DNA of 64,000 nucleotides from QWQI01 sp964608915 (GTDB lineage: Bacteria; Planctomycetota; Planctomycetia; Isosphaerales; Isosphaeraceae), in the NCBI GenBank assembly GCA_964608915.1, contig CAZSQA010000008.1, positions 124,001 through 188,000 of the forward strand, given 5' to 3'. The notes under the pieces are model-generated. The model saw only the letters and a program-made list of their open reading frames with translations. It was not told the DNA's origin and did not search any database. This document shows, piece by piece, positions 52,388 to 60,993 of the stretch. Both the position numbers and the translations under genes were made by a program. Every line of letters begins with the position of its first letter. The first letter of the stretch is position 1.

Positions 52388-53335
52388 TTATTGCAGTGCG
52401 TCGATGTGAACCGTCGCCGATTCGACGAGCCGGTCGACGTGATACCCGCCTTCGAGCATGCTGACGATCCGACCTTCGGAATAAGTGTCGGCCACCTGCC
52501 GAACTGACCGGGTGATCCGCCGAAAGTCATCCGACTCTAGCCCCAGGCCTCCGACCGGGTCTTCGCGGTGGGCGTCGAACCCAGCCGAAATGAGAACGAT
52601 CTGCGGCTTCGTCTTCGCCGCTGCTTTTTCGAGCGTGGCCTCGAAGGCAGCGTGGAAATTCTTCGGCGAAGTCTCCGCGGGCAGGGGCACGTTCCACGTG
52701 AAACCCAGGCCCCGACCCGAGCCGGTTTCCTCCGCCCTGCCCGTTCCCGGATAGAACGGGAACCTGTGGATGGACAGAAATCCGACACGATCGTCTTCGT
52801 AAAACATTTCCTGAGTACCGTTACCATGATGGACGTCGAAATCGACGATCAGGATGCGATCGAGCCGAAGTACGTCGCGTGCATGTGCCGCGGCGGCCGC
52901 GATCGTACCGTATAGACAGAAGCCCATGGCGGTATGGGGCCGGGCGTGATGGCCCGGCGGCCGAACGGCACAGAAGGCGATCCGCTGCCTGTCGCTGGCT
53001 TCCGCCACCGAGCGGGTTGCGGCCACGGCGGCCCCGGCGGCCAGCTTCGCGGCTCGAAGAGAGGATCGGCCCATATAGGTGTCAGGGTCGAGCATCTGCA
53101 GGTGCTCATCAGTCGCTTCGGCCGACTTTTCTTCCAGGTTTTTCAGATACGCTTCGGAATGGATCCTGGCGAGATCTGATCTCTCGGCCTCCGTGACGGT
53201 TTTGGCGTTCGCGTCGGTCAGCCGACCGTTTTTTCGCCAATGGTCAAGAAGTGCGGACAACCGCTCCGGCCGTTCCGGGTGACCGGCAGGCGTTCGATGA
53301 TCGATCATCCGGGGATCCGTGTAGATCGGGATCAT
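52388..53335 (-). CDS. Histone deacetylase family protein (AcuC-like)
   Basis: A 315-residue zinc deacetylase of the class II HDAC fold (HdaH/acetoin utilisation/acetylpolyamine hydrolase group). The active-site residues are visible: RPPGHHA (the two catalytic histidines), zinc ligands in DFDVHHGNGTQ, and SAGFDAH with the third ligand. It begins PERPERLSALLDHWRKNG as in class II. Substrate could be acetyl-lysine proteins or acetylated polyamines. ATG 53335 is chosen; the frame upstream to 53428 has no conserved sequence. A parS-like core is embedded at 52691-52704. Confidence 0.93.
   Translation of the reverse strand: MIPIYTDPRMIDHRTPAGHPERPERLSALLDHWRKNGRLTDANAKTVTEAERSDLARIHSEAYLKNLEEKSAEATDEHLQMLDPDTYMGRSSLRAAKLAAGAAVAATRSVAEASDRQRIAFCAVRPPGHHARPHTAMGFCLYGTIAAAAAHARDVLRLDRILIVDFDVHHGNGTQEMFYEDDRVGFLSIHRFPFYPGTGRAEETGSGRGLGFTWNVPLPAETSPKNFHAAFEATLEKAAAKTKPQIVLISAGFDAHREDPVGGLGLESDDFRRITRSVRQVADTYSEGRIVSMLEGGYHVDRLVESATVHIDALQ
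52691..52704. other. parS-like ParB binding site (site 2)
   Basis: GTTCCACGTGAAAC, a common natural variant of parS with one change from the perfect palindrome. It lies inside the HDAC-like coding region. Confidence 0.75.
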
Positions 53336-53466
53336 TTGCGATTCCCTGAATCGAAGTGTTCCGGGGGGGCGTCTATCGATCGGCATGGTCAGGCGGTGCG
53401 ACGTGTCTGGTATCATACTGCACTGCACACGTTTCGCCGAATCTCAATTTCGGGAGTCTTCTGAGG

Positions 53467-55155
53467 TTGAACGCGTCCATTCCCGAGTCGAAAACGTGGC
53501 AGCTCTCCGCGATTCTCCTGTGTGCCTTCTCATTGAGACTGGGGGCGCCCGGCTCGCTGGGCATCGACCATTTCGATGAAGGTGTCTATGCGGCTGCCGG
53601 CGAAGCGATGTTCTCGAACCTGCCCGAGTTCTCGATCGATCCGGGCATCGTTCCCTACGGACCGCCTTTGACCGTCTTCGGCATCGCTTTCAGCAATTTA
53701 CTCTTTGGCGGGCCTTCGGACTTGGCGGCGATCTTGCCCGGCATATTGGCCGGTACTCTGGCGGTCTATCTGGCGTTTCGACTGACGCGATCGATCGCCG
53801 GACAACAGCCTGCTCATGCGGTGGCGACTATGGTGGCGGTTTCGGGCCTAACGATCGCTTTCAGCCGGTCCGCGATGACTGAGCCCATTTTCGTCTTGAC
53901 CTGGCTGCTTGCGATGCTGGCCGGCGCGATGTTTCTGGGAAGGCCAGGTTTCGGTACCGCCGTTCCGCTTGGTTTGGCCGTTGGCCTGGCACAACTCGCG
54001 AAATACAACGGAGCGCTCACAGGCGTAATCGTCGCATTGACGGCGCTGCTCGACGTCCTGGTCGTTCCACGTGAAACGCCACCCGATTTCCGGCTCCTTC
54101 GGCGCAGGATCATCTGGGGTATGTTCGCAGCGGGATTAGCCGCCGCCGTCTACGCCCCCTGGTTTCTTTTCGTGGAGGAGCATGGCGGATATCGCGCCCT
54201 GATGCGCCATCACGGCAGCTACGTGAATGGTTCCGGTCGATGGCTTTCCAACCTGAGGCTTCAGCTCGCACAGGGCTGGGTCTTTCAGGCTCAGCCGATA
54301 TCGATCGCCGTCGGTGCGATTTTCCTGATCATCCTGGGGCGATCCGCCGGCATGGGGAATTCGCCATGGCGAGTCTCGAAACTCATTGCCCTCGTCGTTC
54401 TCCCGAACGCGCCGGTTTATGCGGCGGCGTGTTCGATTCGTCGCACATGGGCAAAGGGTGAAGTCGCTCTGAGGATGGTCGTCGTCTGGTGGGTGGCGAT
54501 GTTCCTGATCACGCCTTTCTATCATCCGTACGCCAGGCTCTGGCTACCGGCTTACCTGGCTAGTCTGGTCCTTTCCGTGAATTGGGTTTTCGACTGCGGG
54601 CATCCGAGCAGGTTGAGGCAAGTCGGTCGCTGGTCGTTCAAAAAGTCGTGGATGGAATATAGCGTGGTGATTTTGGCATTCGCCGGTTTGTCGGCCTGGA
54701 GCGTCGACTTTCGCGCGTTGTGGCGGCCTGGCGGATTGCCGACGGTGTGGTCGGATCGAACCAGTCTGCGGGACGAAATCTCAGCCCAGGCGGACAAAAT
54801 TCGTCAGGCGACCGGTCGAGGGCAGACCGTATTTCTGCTCCTCAATCCGGCGGGACGCCGGGCTCTGGCGCTGGAACTGGGGAACAGGCAAACCGGGCCT
54901 GGCCGTCTGGCCGTCGTCGAGAATTTATCGAGCTGGCAAGGCCGAAATGGGCCGATACTGATCGATCTCAGTCTGATCGGTCCGGAAGAGATCCGAACGA
55001 TGACTGGCGTTCCACGTGAAACTCTTGAAAAGGCGGTGTCCAGCGGCCAACGCCCTCGATCACGCCGTGGATTGATCACGCTGCTGGACATGACTCCGGG
55101 AGTCGCTCTGGGTGAGAAGACGCCAGCGACGGGGCTTGTCTGGGTGGATCCCTGA
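53467..55155 (+). CDS. GT39-like membrane glycosyltransferase
   Basis: A 562-residue membrane protein with about ten to twelve helices and the GT-C pattern of polyprenyl-phosphate-dependent glycosyltransferases (ArnT/PMT type): the first periplasmic loop carries the acidic pair in GIDHFDEGVYAAAGEAM (usual DE catalytic motif), and AFSRSAMTEPIFVLTWLLA follows. A C-terminal soluble domain (about 440-562) lies after the helices. It may glycosylate lipid A-like molecules, lipids or proteins; the acceptor is unknown. TTG at 53467 is chosen because GGGAG stands about ten bases before it; the frame is open to GTG 53356, but that overlaps the likely promoter (TATCAT at 53411). Two parS-like cores lie in it. 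Confidence 0.8.
   Translation: MNASIPESKTWQLSAILLCAFSLRLGAPGSLGIDHFDEGVYAAAGEAMFSNLPEFSIDPGIVPYGPPLTVFGIAFSNLLFGGPSDLAAILPGILAGTLAVYLAFRLTRSIAGQQPAHAVATMVAVSGLTIAFSRSAMTEPIFVLTWLLAMLAGAMFLGRPGFGTAVPLGLAVGLAQLAKYNGALTGVIVALTALLDVLVVPRETPPDFRLLRRRIIWGMFAAGLAAAVYAPWFLFVEEHGGYRALMRHHGSYVNGSGRWLSNLRLQLAQGWVFQAQPISIAVGAIFLIILGRSAGMGNSPWRVSKLIALVVLPNAPVYAAACSIRRTWAKGEVALRMVVVWWVAMFLITPFYHPYARLWLPAYLASLVLSVNWVFDCGHPSRLRQVGRWSFKKSWMEYSVVILAFAGLSAWSVDFRALWRPGGLPTVWSDRTSLRDEISAQADKIRQATGRGQTVFLLLNPAGRRALALELGNRQTGPGRLAVVENLSSWQGRNGPILIDLSLIGPEEIRTMTGVPRETLEKAVSSGQRPRSRRGLITLLDMTPGVALGEKTPATGLVWVDP
54064..54077. other. parS-like ParB binding site (site 3)
   Basis: GTTCCACGTGAAAC inside the GT39-like coding region, 1.4 kb after site 2. 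Confidence 0.75.
55009..55022. other. parS-like ParB binding site (site 4)
   Basis: GTTCCACGTGAAAC near the 3' end of the GT39-like gene, about 0.95 kb after site 3. The right-hand flank is T, unlike the canonical A. Confidence 0.75.
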
Positions 55156-55212
55156 TTCCGACCGACACGTCAATCCGCCTTCGAAACCGAATCGGTGAAA
55201 GAGGCGAATGCG

Positions 55213-55722
55213 TCAATTCCTGACGGAGCGACTCCAGGCTTCGAGCAATTGTGGAGTGAGTCGGTCGATCTTCTGCCGCAGCGGTTCGATCTCGATGTCG
55301 GCCGAATTTGCCGGAGCCCCGGATTTGCGCCAGATTTCATGCAGAGCGTGTTGTCGCTGGCGGGCAATCGACATCAACGATTCGAAGAATTTTTTGGCCT
55401 CAACCGGATCGAGCCCTTGATCGGCGGCGAGCTTCGCAACCGAGTCCAGGACCTTGGCTTCGCGTGCCGGGTCTTCGATCGGTTTGGAGTGCACCCATTT
55501 CCAGAGTGCGACTTGATCGACGACCTCCAGACGTTCCGCACATAACTGAGCCATTCGAGTTTCCTCGTCAGGCTCGGCGGCCGGCGAAGCACTGAGCTCA
55601 GTTGAGCGAATGACGGTCGTCGCCTCAGGCGGCGGCGGAGGCGCGTCGGAATCGCAAGCGACGGACATCGCCGCGAGAATGGAAAGCAGCGTGACGAAAT
55701 CGAGCCGGGGCGAAATCCGCAT
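55213..55722 (-). CDS. Exported chorismate mutase (AroQ-gamma type)
   Basis: A 169-residue exported protein. An N-terminal hydrophobic signal leads to Cys23 (MSVACDSD), a weak lipoprotein box, followed by a Pro/Ala-rich linker to about residue 55. The rest is an all-helical chorismate mutase of the secreted gamma class: RLEVVDQVALWKW (Arg64, Lys75), PIEDPAREAKVLDSVAKLA, a GLDPVEAKKFFESLMSIARQ segment and QHALHEIW. It would rearrange chorismate to prephenate in the periplasm, where the purpose is unclear. The start ATG 55722 is inside an open frame reaching 55797. It overlaps no gene, since the CRTAC1 gene starts at 55826 on the other strand. Confidence 0.82.
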   Translation of the reverse strand: MRISPRLDFVTLLSILAAMSVACDSDAPPPPPEATTVIRSTELSASPAAEPDEETRMAQLCAERLEVVDQVALWKWVHSKPIEDPAREAKVLDSVAKLAADQGLDPVEAKKFFESLMSIARQRQHALHEIWRKSGAPANSADIEIEPLRQKIDRLTPQLLEAWSRSVRN

Positions 55723-55825
55723 CGCGTGTCGTCCTTTTCGAATCGGGTTGCCCGCAAATGTCAGACACGATACTGTCGGGATGCGTCGCGGCCTCATTCG
55801 TCATCCGGTCGGTTTTGCACAACTC

Positions 55826-57322
55826 ATGATCTCCAGACGAGCCAGCCGGGTCAATCTCATCGCATGCGGCGGGTGTCGGGTCATCGCATTCGCGATTCTC
55901 GCGATCGCCGTGGCATGCAGCGTTTCGACCAGTGCGAACGAAAAGCCATGGTTCGACGAGATTCCGGCTGATCGTTCCGGGCTCGACTTCCATTTCGAAA
56001 GCGGTTCTCGCGGCCAGTTCGAACTGCCTGAGATCATGGGCGGGGGATTCGCCGTCGCCGATTTCGATTCCGATGGTATGCCCGATTTGTTCTTCTGCCA
56101 GGGGGGGCCGATCGAAAAGCCGTCGAGGGGAGAACATGAGAGATCGAATCCTGTCGATCCGCCATGCGTGTGGTACCGAAATCTTGGCGGCATGCAGTTT
56201 CGGAAGATCGAGACAGGCCAGCCCGGGCCTTCGTATGCGATGGGGGCCTGGCCGGCGGATTTCGACGCCGACGGCCGTGTCGACTTGTTCGTCACCGGCT
56301 GGCGAGGATGGGCCTTGTTGCGGAACCTGGGCGGCTGGAAGTTCGAAGACCGGACTGAGGTCCTCGGACGAGATATCGCTACATGGTCAACGGCCGCGGT
56401 CTGGCGGGATTTCGACGGCGACGGCCACCTGGATCTTTTCGTCGGCGGTTACCTGGATTTCGATTCGGCCCGGGCCCCATACTGTTCCGCTCCGGACGGC
56501 CGCCGTGACTTTTGCGGCCCTGAGGATTTTCCTCCGGTCGCGAATCGGCTTTTTGCCGGAGACGGGAAGGGGGCATTCCTGGACGTTTCACGACGCCTCG
56601 GGCCGACGCGCGGAACAGGGCGTACGCTCGGCGCGATCGCGGCCGACTTCGACGCTGACGGCGATGAGGACCTGTTCGTCGCCAATGACGGCACGGCCTG
56701 TGAGCTTTTGCTTGGTCAGAAGGACGGGACTTTTCTCGACGAGGCGCCGCAGCGAGGCCTTGCGTTCGACAACGCCGGTAACGCGCTCGCGGCGATGGGA
56801 GTCGCCGGATCGTTCGGGAACGGTCGGGCTGACCTGTTCGTCACGAACTTCTTCGGTCGCGGCACGGTTCAGTTCCGCGGGGGGACCGGCAATGTATACC
56901 GTGAAGTCTCCGCCGAGACCGGACTCCGTCAGGCGACGCTCCGCAGTAACGGATTCGGAATCGCAGTCACCGATTTCGACGGCGACGGCACCGAGGAAGT
57001 CGTTCAGGCGAACGGGCACGTACTGAGCCGGGAGCGGCTGGGCATTCCGTTTTCGATGCCGCCGATCCTGCTGCGGCGCGGACTCGACACGAAATTTCAG
57101 ACGGCTGGTCCCGAGGTTTTTCCGGTCGCCGGGCGAGCCATGCTTGGACGGGGCCTCGTCGTCGCGGATTTTGACCTCGACAGCAAACCAGACATTCTGA
57201 TCTCAAGGCTGGACGGCCCGCCCGTACTGCTTCGTAACATCACTACGGCTCTGAGGCAGTCCGCCCGCGGTTCGACAGTCTCAGGGGCAGGGGGCTCGTA
57301 TCTTTCCGGCGTCGTGCCCTGA
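55826..57322 (+). CDS. CRTAC1-like FG-GAP repeat protein
   Basis: A 498-residue exported protein of the VCBS/FG-GAP beta-propeller type, resembling human CRTAC1 and its many planctomycete paralogues. An N-terminal signal (residues 1-37, with CRVIAFAILAIAVACSVSTS) is followed by six or seven calcium-loop repeats: DFDSDGMPDLFF, DFDADGRVDLFV, DFDGDGHLDLFV, DFDADGDEDLFV, DFDGDGTEEVVQ and DFDLDSKPDILI. The usual C-terminal ASPIC/UnbV domain is not visible. Function unknown; surface binding is likely. The start could be ATG 55826 or ATG 55781, and neither has a clear ribosome site. Confidence 0.83.
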   Translation: MISRRASRVNLIACGGCRVIAFAILAIAVACSVSTSANEKPWFDEIPADRSGLDFHFESGSRGQFELPEIMGGGFAVADFDSDGMPDLFFCQGGPIEKPSRGEHERSNPVDPPCVWYRNLGGMQFRKIETGQPGPSYAMGAWPADFDADGRVDLFVTGWRGWALLRNLGGWKFEDRTEVLGRDIATWSTAAVWRDFDGDGHLDLFVGGYLDFDSARAPYCSAPDGRRDFCGPEDFPPVANRLFAGDGKGAFLDVSRRLGPTRGTGRTLGAIAADFDADGDEDLFVANDGTACELLLGQKDGTFLDEAPQRGLAFDNAGNALAAMGVAGSFGNGRADLFVTNFFGRGTVQFRGGTGNVYREVSAETGLRQATLRSNGFGIAVTDFDGDGTEEVVQANGHVLSRERLGIPFSMPPILLRRGLDTKFQTAGPEVFPVAGRAMLGRGLVVADFDLDSKPDILISRLDGPPVLLRNITTALRQSARGSTVSGAGGSYLSGVVP

Positions 57323-57439
57323 ACGAAAACGGCCGAAAGCCGTAAATGAATCAGCCGCCTATCGCACGTGCGTTCCGAATCGAATAGACTCATGGCGGAA
57401 TTCACTCGCTGACGACGCATGCATCAAGGCTCCCGGTTC

Positions 57440-58321
57440 ATGACGGATCCCAAGGAAAACCCTGTCTCCCGACGCGAACGTAGTGCCCGATATCCTTCCG
57501 TGCCGCTTCAGGAAGCGATCGCGTTCTGCAGGCAGATCGACGAGCTGGGAATCGACGGCCTGGGCGCCGCCCAGATCGCGACGGCCATGGGGTATCGGAA
57601 CGTCAAGACGAACACGTTCTCCGGCCGGTTGAGTTCGGCCAGGCAATTTCAGTTGATCGTCCTGAATGATCAGAACTATTCGCTCACGGAACTGGCCCTG
57701 CGGATCATCCATCCGATCGATCCGGGTGAAGTCTCGCAGTTATTGCGGCAGGCGTGTCTCGCCCCGCATCTTTACGCGGAACTGATCCGGCACTATGCCG
57801 GCAAGAGGCTGCCCGAGGCCGAAATCCTCGGCAACCTGATGATGCACAAGTATCAAATCACGGCTTCGGCGAAATCGTCAGCGGCCGACGCGTTCCTGGA
57901 CTCGCTTCGGTTCGTCGGGATGATGAACGATCAGCGCCTCGTCGAATCGACTTCCGGGGCTGAATCCGGGTTCTCACTTGCGGAATCCCGAGCCGCCGGA
58001 TCGGTGGCGACTGCCGCAGCCGCCCCGACCGCTTCCGGAAACGAACCTGTCGCGAAATCTGCAATTGCTCAGGTGCCGTCAGCCCGCCGTTCAGAAATCG
58101 CCAGGCCGAAACCGGAAAACGAAGTTCGGCTGGACCTGACCTTGTGGGATTCGGATCAGGGCAAGCGGATTCGCCTGCGCGCTCCATCGACGGTCACCCG
58201 GTCGAGCATGGCCCGATTTCTCGAGGCACTGCGCCTGGCGGTTCGGGTCGTCGACGACCCCGCCACACCCGCTACGGAAGAACGATCCGCAGCGGGTGCA
58301 TGGGCTGAAGATACGGACTGA
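57440..58321 (+). CDS. Uncharacterised protein with helix-rich N-terminal domain (DUF5343-like)
   Basis: A 293-residue cytoplasmic protein that I do not assign firmly. Residues about 20-150 form a helical region (VPLQEAIAFCRQIDELGIDG, TAMGYRNVKTNTFSGRLSSA, LRIIHPIDPGEVSQLLRQA) that resembles DUF5343-type winged-helix pairs, where a small winged helix reads DNA or another protein. Residues 170-230 are low-complexity Ala/Ser/Pro linker, and the C-terminal 60 residues (VRLDLTLWDSDQGKRIRLRA) look like a small beta domain. An upstream ATG at 57419 is also possible. It follows the CRTAC1 gene and converges with thrS. Confidence 0.6.
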   Translation: MTDPKENPVSRRERSARYPSVPLQEAIAFCRQIDELGIDGLGAAQIATAMGYRNVKTNTFSGRLSSARQFQLIVLNDQNYSLTELALRIIHPIDPGEVSQLLRQACLAPHLYAELIRHYAGKRLPEAEILGNLMMHKYQITASAKSSAADAFLDSLRFVGMMNDQRLVESTSGAESGFSLAESRAAGSVATAAAAPTASGNEPVAKSAIAQVPSARRSEIARPKPENEVRLDLTLWDSDQGKRIRLRAPSTVTRSSMARFLEALRLAVRVVDDPATPATEERSAAGAWAEDTD

Positions 58322-58338
58322 AGTCCTCGGCCGATCGA

Positions 58339-60519
58339 TCAGTAGGTGTGATCTTCGGTCGAGTGATCGTCGCCGAGGGCGATCGGTTTCATCGATTCCA
58401 CGGAACCGCGAATCGAGCGGCATGCGCTTTCGACCGTGATCCGGGCGATGGCGTCGGCCAGGGGCAGGGCACCCTGATCGCCATCGATGCGATCGCGAAA
58501 ACTGACCGTCCCTTCTTCCGCTTCCTTGGCGCCGACGACCAGCATGACCGGTACTTTCTCGAGTTGAGCCACGCGAATTTTCGCTCCGATCTTTTCGGCC
58601 CGAACGTCGGCTTCGGCCCGTAGCCCGGCTTGCGAGAGCTTGCTGAGGACCTGTGACGCGTACTCATTGAACCGTTCCGAAATCGGCAGAACACGTACTT
58701 GAACGGGTGCGAGCCAGAGCGGGAACGCCCCGGCGAAGTGTTCGATCAAAATGCCCATGAAGCGTTCCATGCTTCCGAACGGAGCACGGTGGATCATCAC
58801 AGGGCGGTGCGGGGCGTTGTCGGCACCCGTGTAGCTCAGGCCAAAACGTTCAGGCAGAACGTAATCGAGCTGAACCGTGCCCAGCTGCCATTGACGGCCC
58901 AGGCAGTCGCGCACGATGAAGTCGGCCTTGGGGCCATAAAAGGCCGCCTCGCCAGGGGCTTCTTCGAACGGCAGGTTCATGTCGATGAGCACGGTGCGGA
59001 TATCTTCTTCAGCCCGTCGCCATTGATCCCCCGCGGCACCTGCGTATTTCGGATCTTCGGGATCGTGCTTCGAAAGACGAAGTCTGTAGTCATCCAGGCC
59101 CAGGCTTTTCAGGACGAACTGGGTCAGTTCCATCGTGGCCCGGAATTCGTCGCGGACTTGTTCGACGGTGCAGAACAGGTGGGCGTCGTCCTGGGTGAAG
59201 CCGCGCACGCGCGTCATCCCCGAAAGTTCGCCGGATTGTTCGTAGCGATAAACCGTGCCGAATTCAGCCAGCCGAACGGGCAGATCCCGATAGCTTCTAG
59301 GCTGGGCGCCGAAAATCTGGATGTGGTGCGGGCAGTTCATCGGCTTGAGGAGATACTCCTCGGAAACGGCATGTTCTTCGACATACCCGATTCGTGCCGG
59401 TACGTCGAGATCCCAATAGGGGCCAATCTCGATGTGGCTCTCTTCGAGCAGCTTCTTTTGTTCGGCGTCGTCGAGCGTGCCTTTTTCCAGGCCGTTGACG
59501 AGCGTCATCGCGGAGTCGTTGAGCATCTTGATCGTCGGGAACTGGCTTTCCTTGTAGTAAGGATAGTGCCCTGAGGTGCGATAAAGATCGACTTTGCCGA
59601 TATGGGGCGTATAAACCGGCTGATATCCCCGCTTGATGAGTTCTTCCTTGAGGAAGTTCTCGAGGATGCCGCGAACCGTCGCGCCCTTGGGCATCCACAG
59701 AATCAGGCCCGAGCCGACGAGGGGGCTGATCGTGAACAGGCCGAGTTCTTTGCCAAGCTTGCGGTGGTCGCGTTTTTTGGCTTCTTCCACCTGAGCGAGG
59801 TGGGCATCCAGATCTTTCTTGTCGAAGAACGCGGTGCCGTACACGCGCTGGAGCATCGGCCGGTCGGTACGGCCCTTCCAGTACGAACCGGCGATCGACA
59901 CCAGTTTGAATGCCCCGAGCTTGCCTGCATGGGGAATGTGCGGGCCGCGGCAGAGGTCGACGAACTCGCCCTGCCGGTAGAAAGATAGAATGCCGTATTT
60001 GGCGAGTTCTTCGTTGATGTGCTCGACCTTGTACTCCTGACCGAGCCCCTCGCAGAACTTCACGGCCTCTTCCGCAGGCAGGGCGAAGCGTTCGAACGGT
60101 TCGCCGGCGGCGACGATCTTCGCCATTTCGGCCTCGATCGCCGGGAAGTCTTCGTCGGAGAGTTGGCGGCCGGGGATCTCGACGTCGTAATAGAACCCGT
60201 TCGTCGTCGTGGGGCCGAAGGCCAGCCTCACGCCGGGATAGAGCCTCATGATCGCCCGTGCCATGATGTGGGCCGTGCTGTGCCTGAGCACGTCGAGGGC
60301 TTCGCGGTCTTTCGGCGTCAGCAGTCGAAGTTCGATCGGCCCAGCCTTCGGCTCGACGGATTCACCCAGGTTCCTGTCCAGGTCCACGACGCGGCCATCG
60401 GCGACAGCCGCGACTGCGGCCTGAGCCAGCCTGGCGCCGATCGACTCGGCGATTTTACGAGGAGAAATGTCCGAGTCGTACGACTTTTCCGAACCGTCGG
60501 GCAAACGAACGCTGATCAT
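58339..60519 (-). CDS. thrS: Threonyl-tRNA synthetase
   Basis: Charges tRNA-Thr; cytoplasmic class II synthetase of 726 residues. An N-terminal TGS domain (MISVRLPDGSEKSYDSDISP) is followed by the editing domain (HSTAHIMARAIMRLYPGV and the YYDVEIPGRQLSDEDF), the catalytic core with motif 2 and motif 3 (SGELSGMTRVRGFTQDDAHL, RAPFGSMERFMGILIEHFAG), and the anticodon-binding domain at the end. ATG 60519 is the start of the TGS domain. The frame stays open upstream to 60765, but this part does not match the family. The divergent protease gene starts 475 bp away. Confidence 0.97.
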   Translation of the reverse strand: MISVRLPDGSEKSYDSDISPRKIAESIGARLAQAAVAAVADGRVVDLDRNLGESVEPKAGPIELRLLTPKDREALDVLRHSTAHIMARAIMRLYPGVRLAFGPTTTNGFYYDVEIPGRQLSDEDFPAIEAEMAKIVAAGEPFERFALPAEEAVKFCEGLGQEYKVEHINEELAKYGILSFYRQGEFVDLCRGPHIPHAGKLGAFKLVSIAGSYWKGRTDRPMLQRVYGTAFFDKKDLDAHLAQVEEAKKRDHRKLGKELGLFTISPLVGSGLILWMPKGATVRGILENFLKEELIKRGYQPVYTPHIGKVDLYRTSGHYPYYKESQFPTIKMLNDSAMTLVNGLEKGTLDDAEQKKLLEESHIEIGPYWDLDVPARIGYVEEHAVSEEYLLKPMNCPHHIQIFGAQPRSYRDLPVRLAEFGTVYRYEQSGELSGMTRVRGFTQDDAHLFCTVEQVRDEFRATMELTQFVLKSLGLDDYRLRLSKHDPEDPKYAGAAGDQWRRAEEDIRTVLIDMNLPFEEAPGEAAFYGPKADFIVRDCLGRQWQLGTVQLDYVLPERFGLSYTGADNAPHRPVMIHRAPFGSMERFMGILIEHFAGAFPLWLAPVQVRVLPISERFNEYASQVLSKLSQAGLRAEADVRAEKIGAKIRVAQLEKVPVMLVVGAKEAEEGTVSFRDRIDGDQGALPLADAIARITVESACRSIRGSVESMKPIALGDDHSTEDHTY

Positions 60520-60993
60520 CTTGATTCCTGAATTCTTTCCGTGAGAGCAGGGGGCCGGTGCGTCTGACGCGTAATCGACCGGATGAATCCGTTCGATCGT
60601 GAACAGGCTCGATTCGTGCACAACGCTCTCGCCATGACGAACGATGGCAAGCCCGAAGCCGCCCGGCACACGAAGCCGCACGTCGGCGAAACCGGACCAG
60701 CCTGAGCCGATCCGGTCGCGATCGTTCGCTCGAAACATCTTAACCCAATGCCATTCGATCGCCAACGCCGAGTCCCGTGACCGGGAGCCTTACTCTCCCC
60801 GGATCGAATCTCTTGAACTTCGAACGGTTTCGCCCCTCTTGACGCACGAACGATCGCGAATTGTGACTTTGGCCGGATGCCGCTGTTCTCGATTCGGATT
60901 CGAATGTCCTAAGTTCCGGAGCGAAGCGTGAGCTTGCCCGCGGGCTCACGGCCTGTCCCGTTTTTTTCATTTCTGTCCGAACGGAGGAGCACG
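60520..60993. other. Divergent intergenic region thrS / PEP-CTERM protease
   Basis: About 470 bp. Toward thrS the frame stays open on the minus strand to 60765 without conserved sequence. Toward the protease there is a hairpin at 60927-60950 (CGTGAGC / GCTCACG around CCCGCGG) followed ten bases later by seven T, then GGAGGAG just before the ATG. No T-box or riboswitch pattern was recognised. Confidence 0.5.
60927..60950 (+). promoter_or_regulatory. Hairpin in the 5' region of the PEP-CTERM protease gene
   Basis: A 7-bp inverted repeat CGTGAGC (60927-60933) / GCTCACG (60944-60950) around a second palindrome CCCGCGGG (60937-60944). A run of seven T begins at 60961, too far for a classic terminator. 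A leader attenuator or protein site are the alternatives. Confidence 0.4.

Noticed and set aside
60520..60765. In-frame N-terminal extension of thrS by 82 codons
   Set aside because: The stretch does not resemble any ThrRS region, and the TGS domain begins at the ATG at 60519. An open frame of this length is likely by chance in GC-rich DNA.
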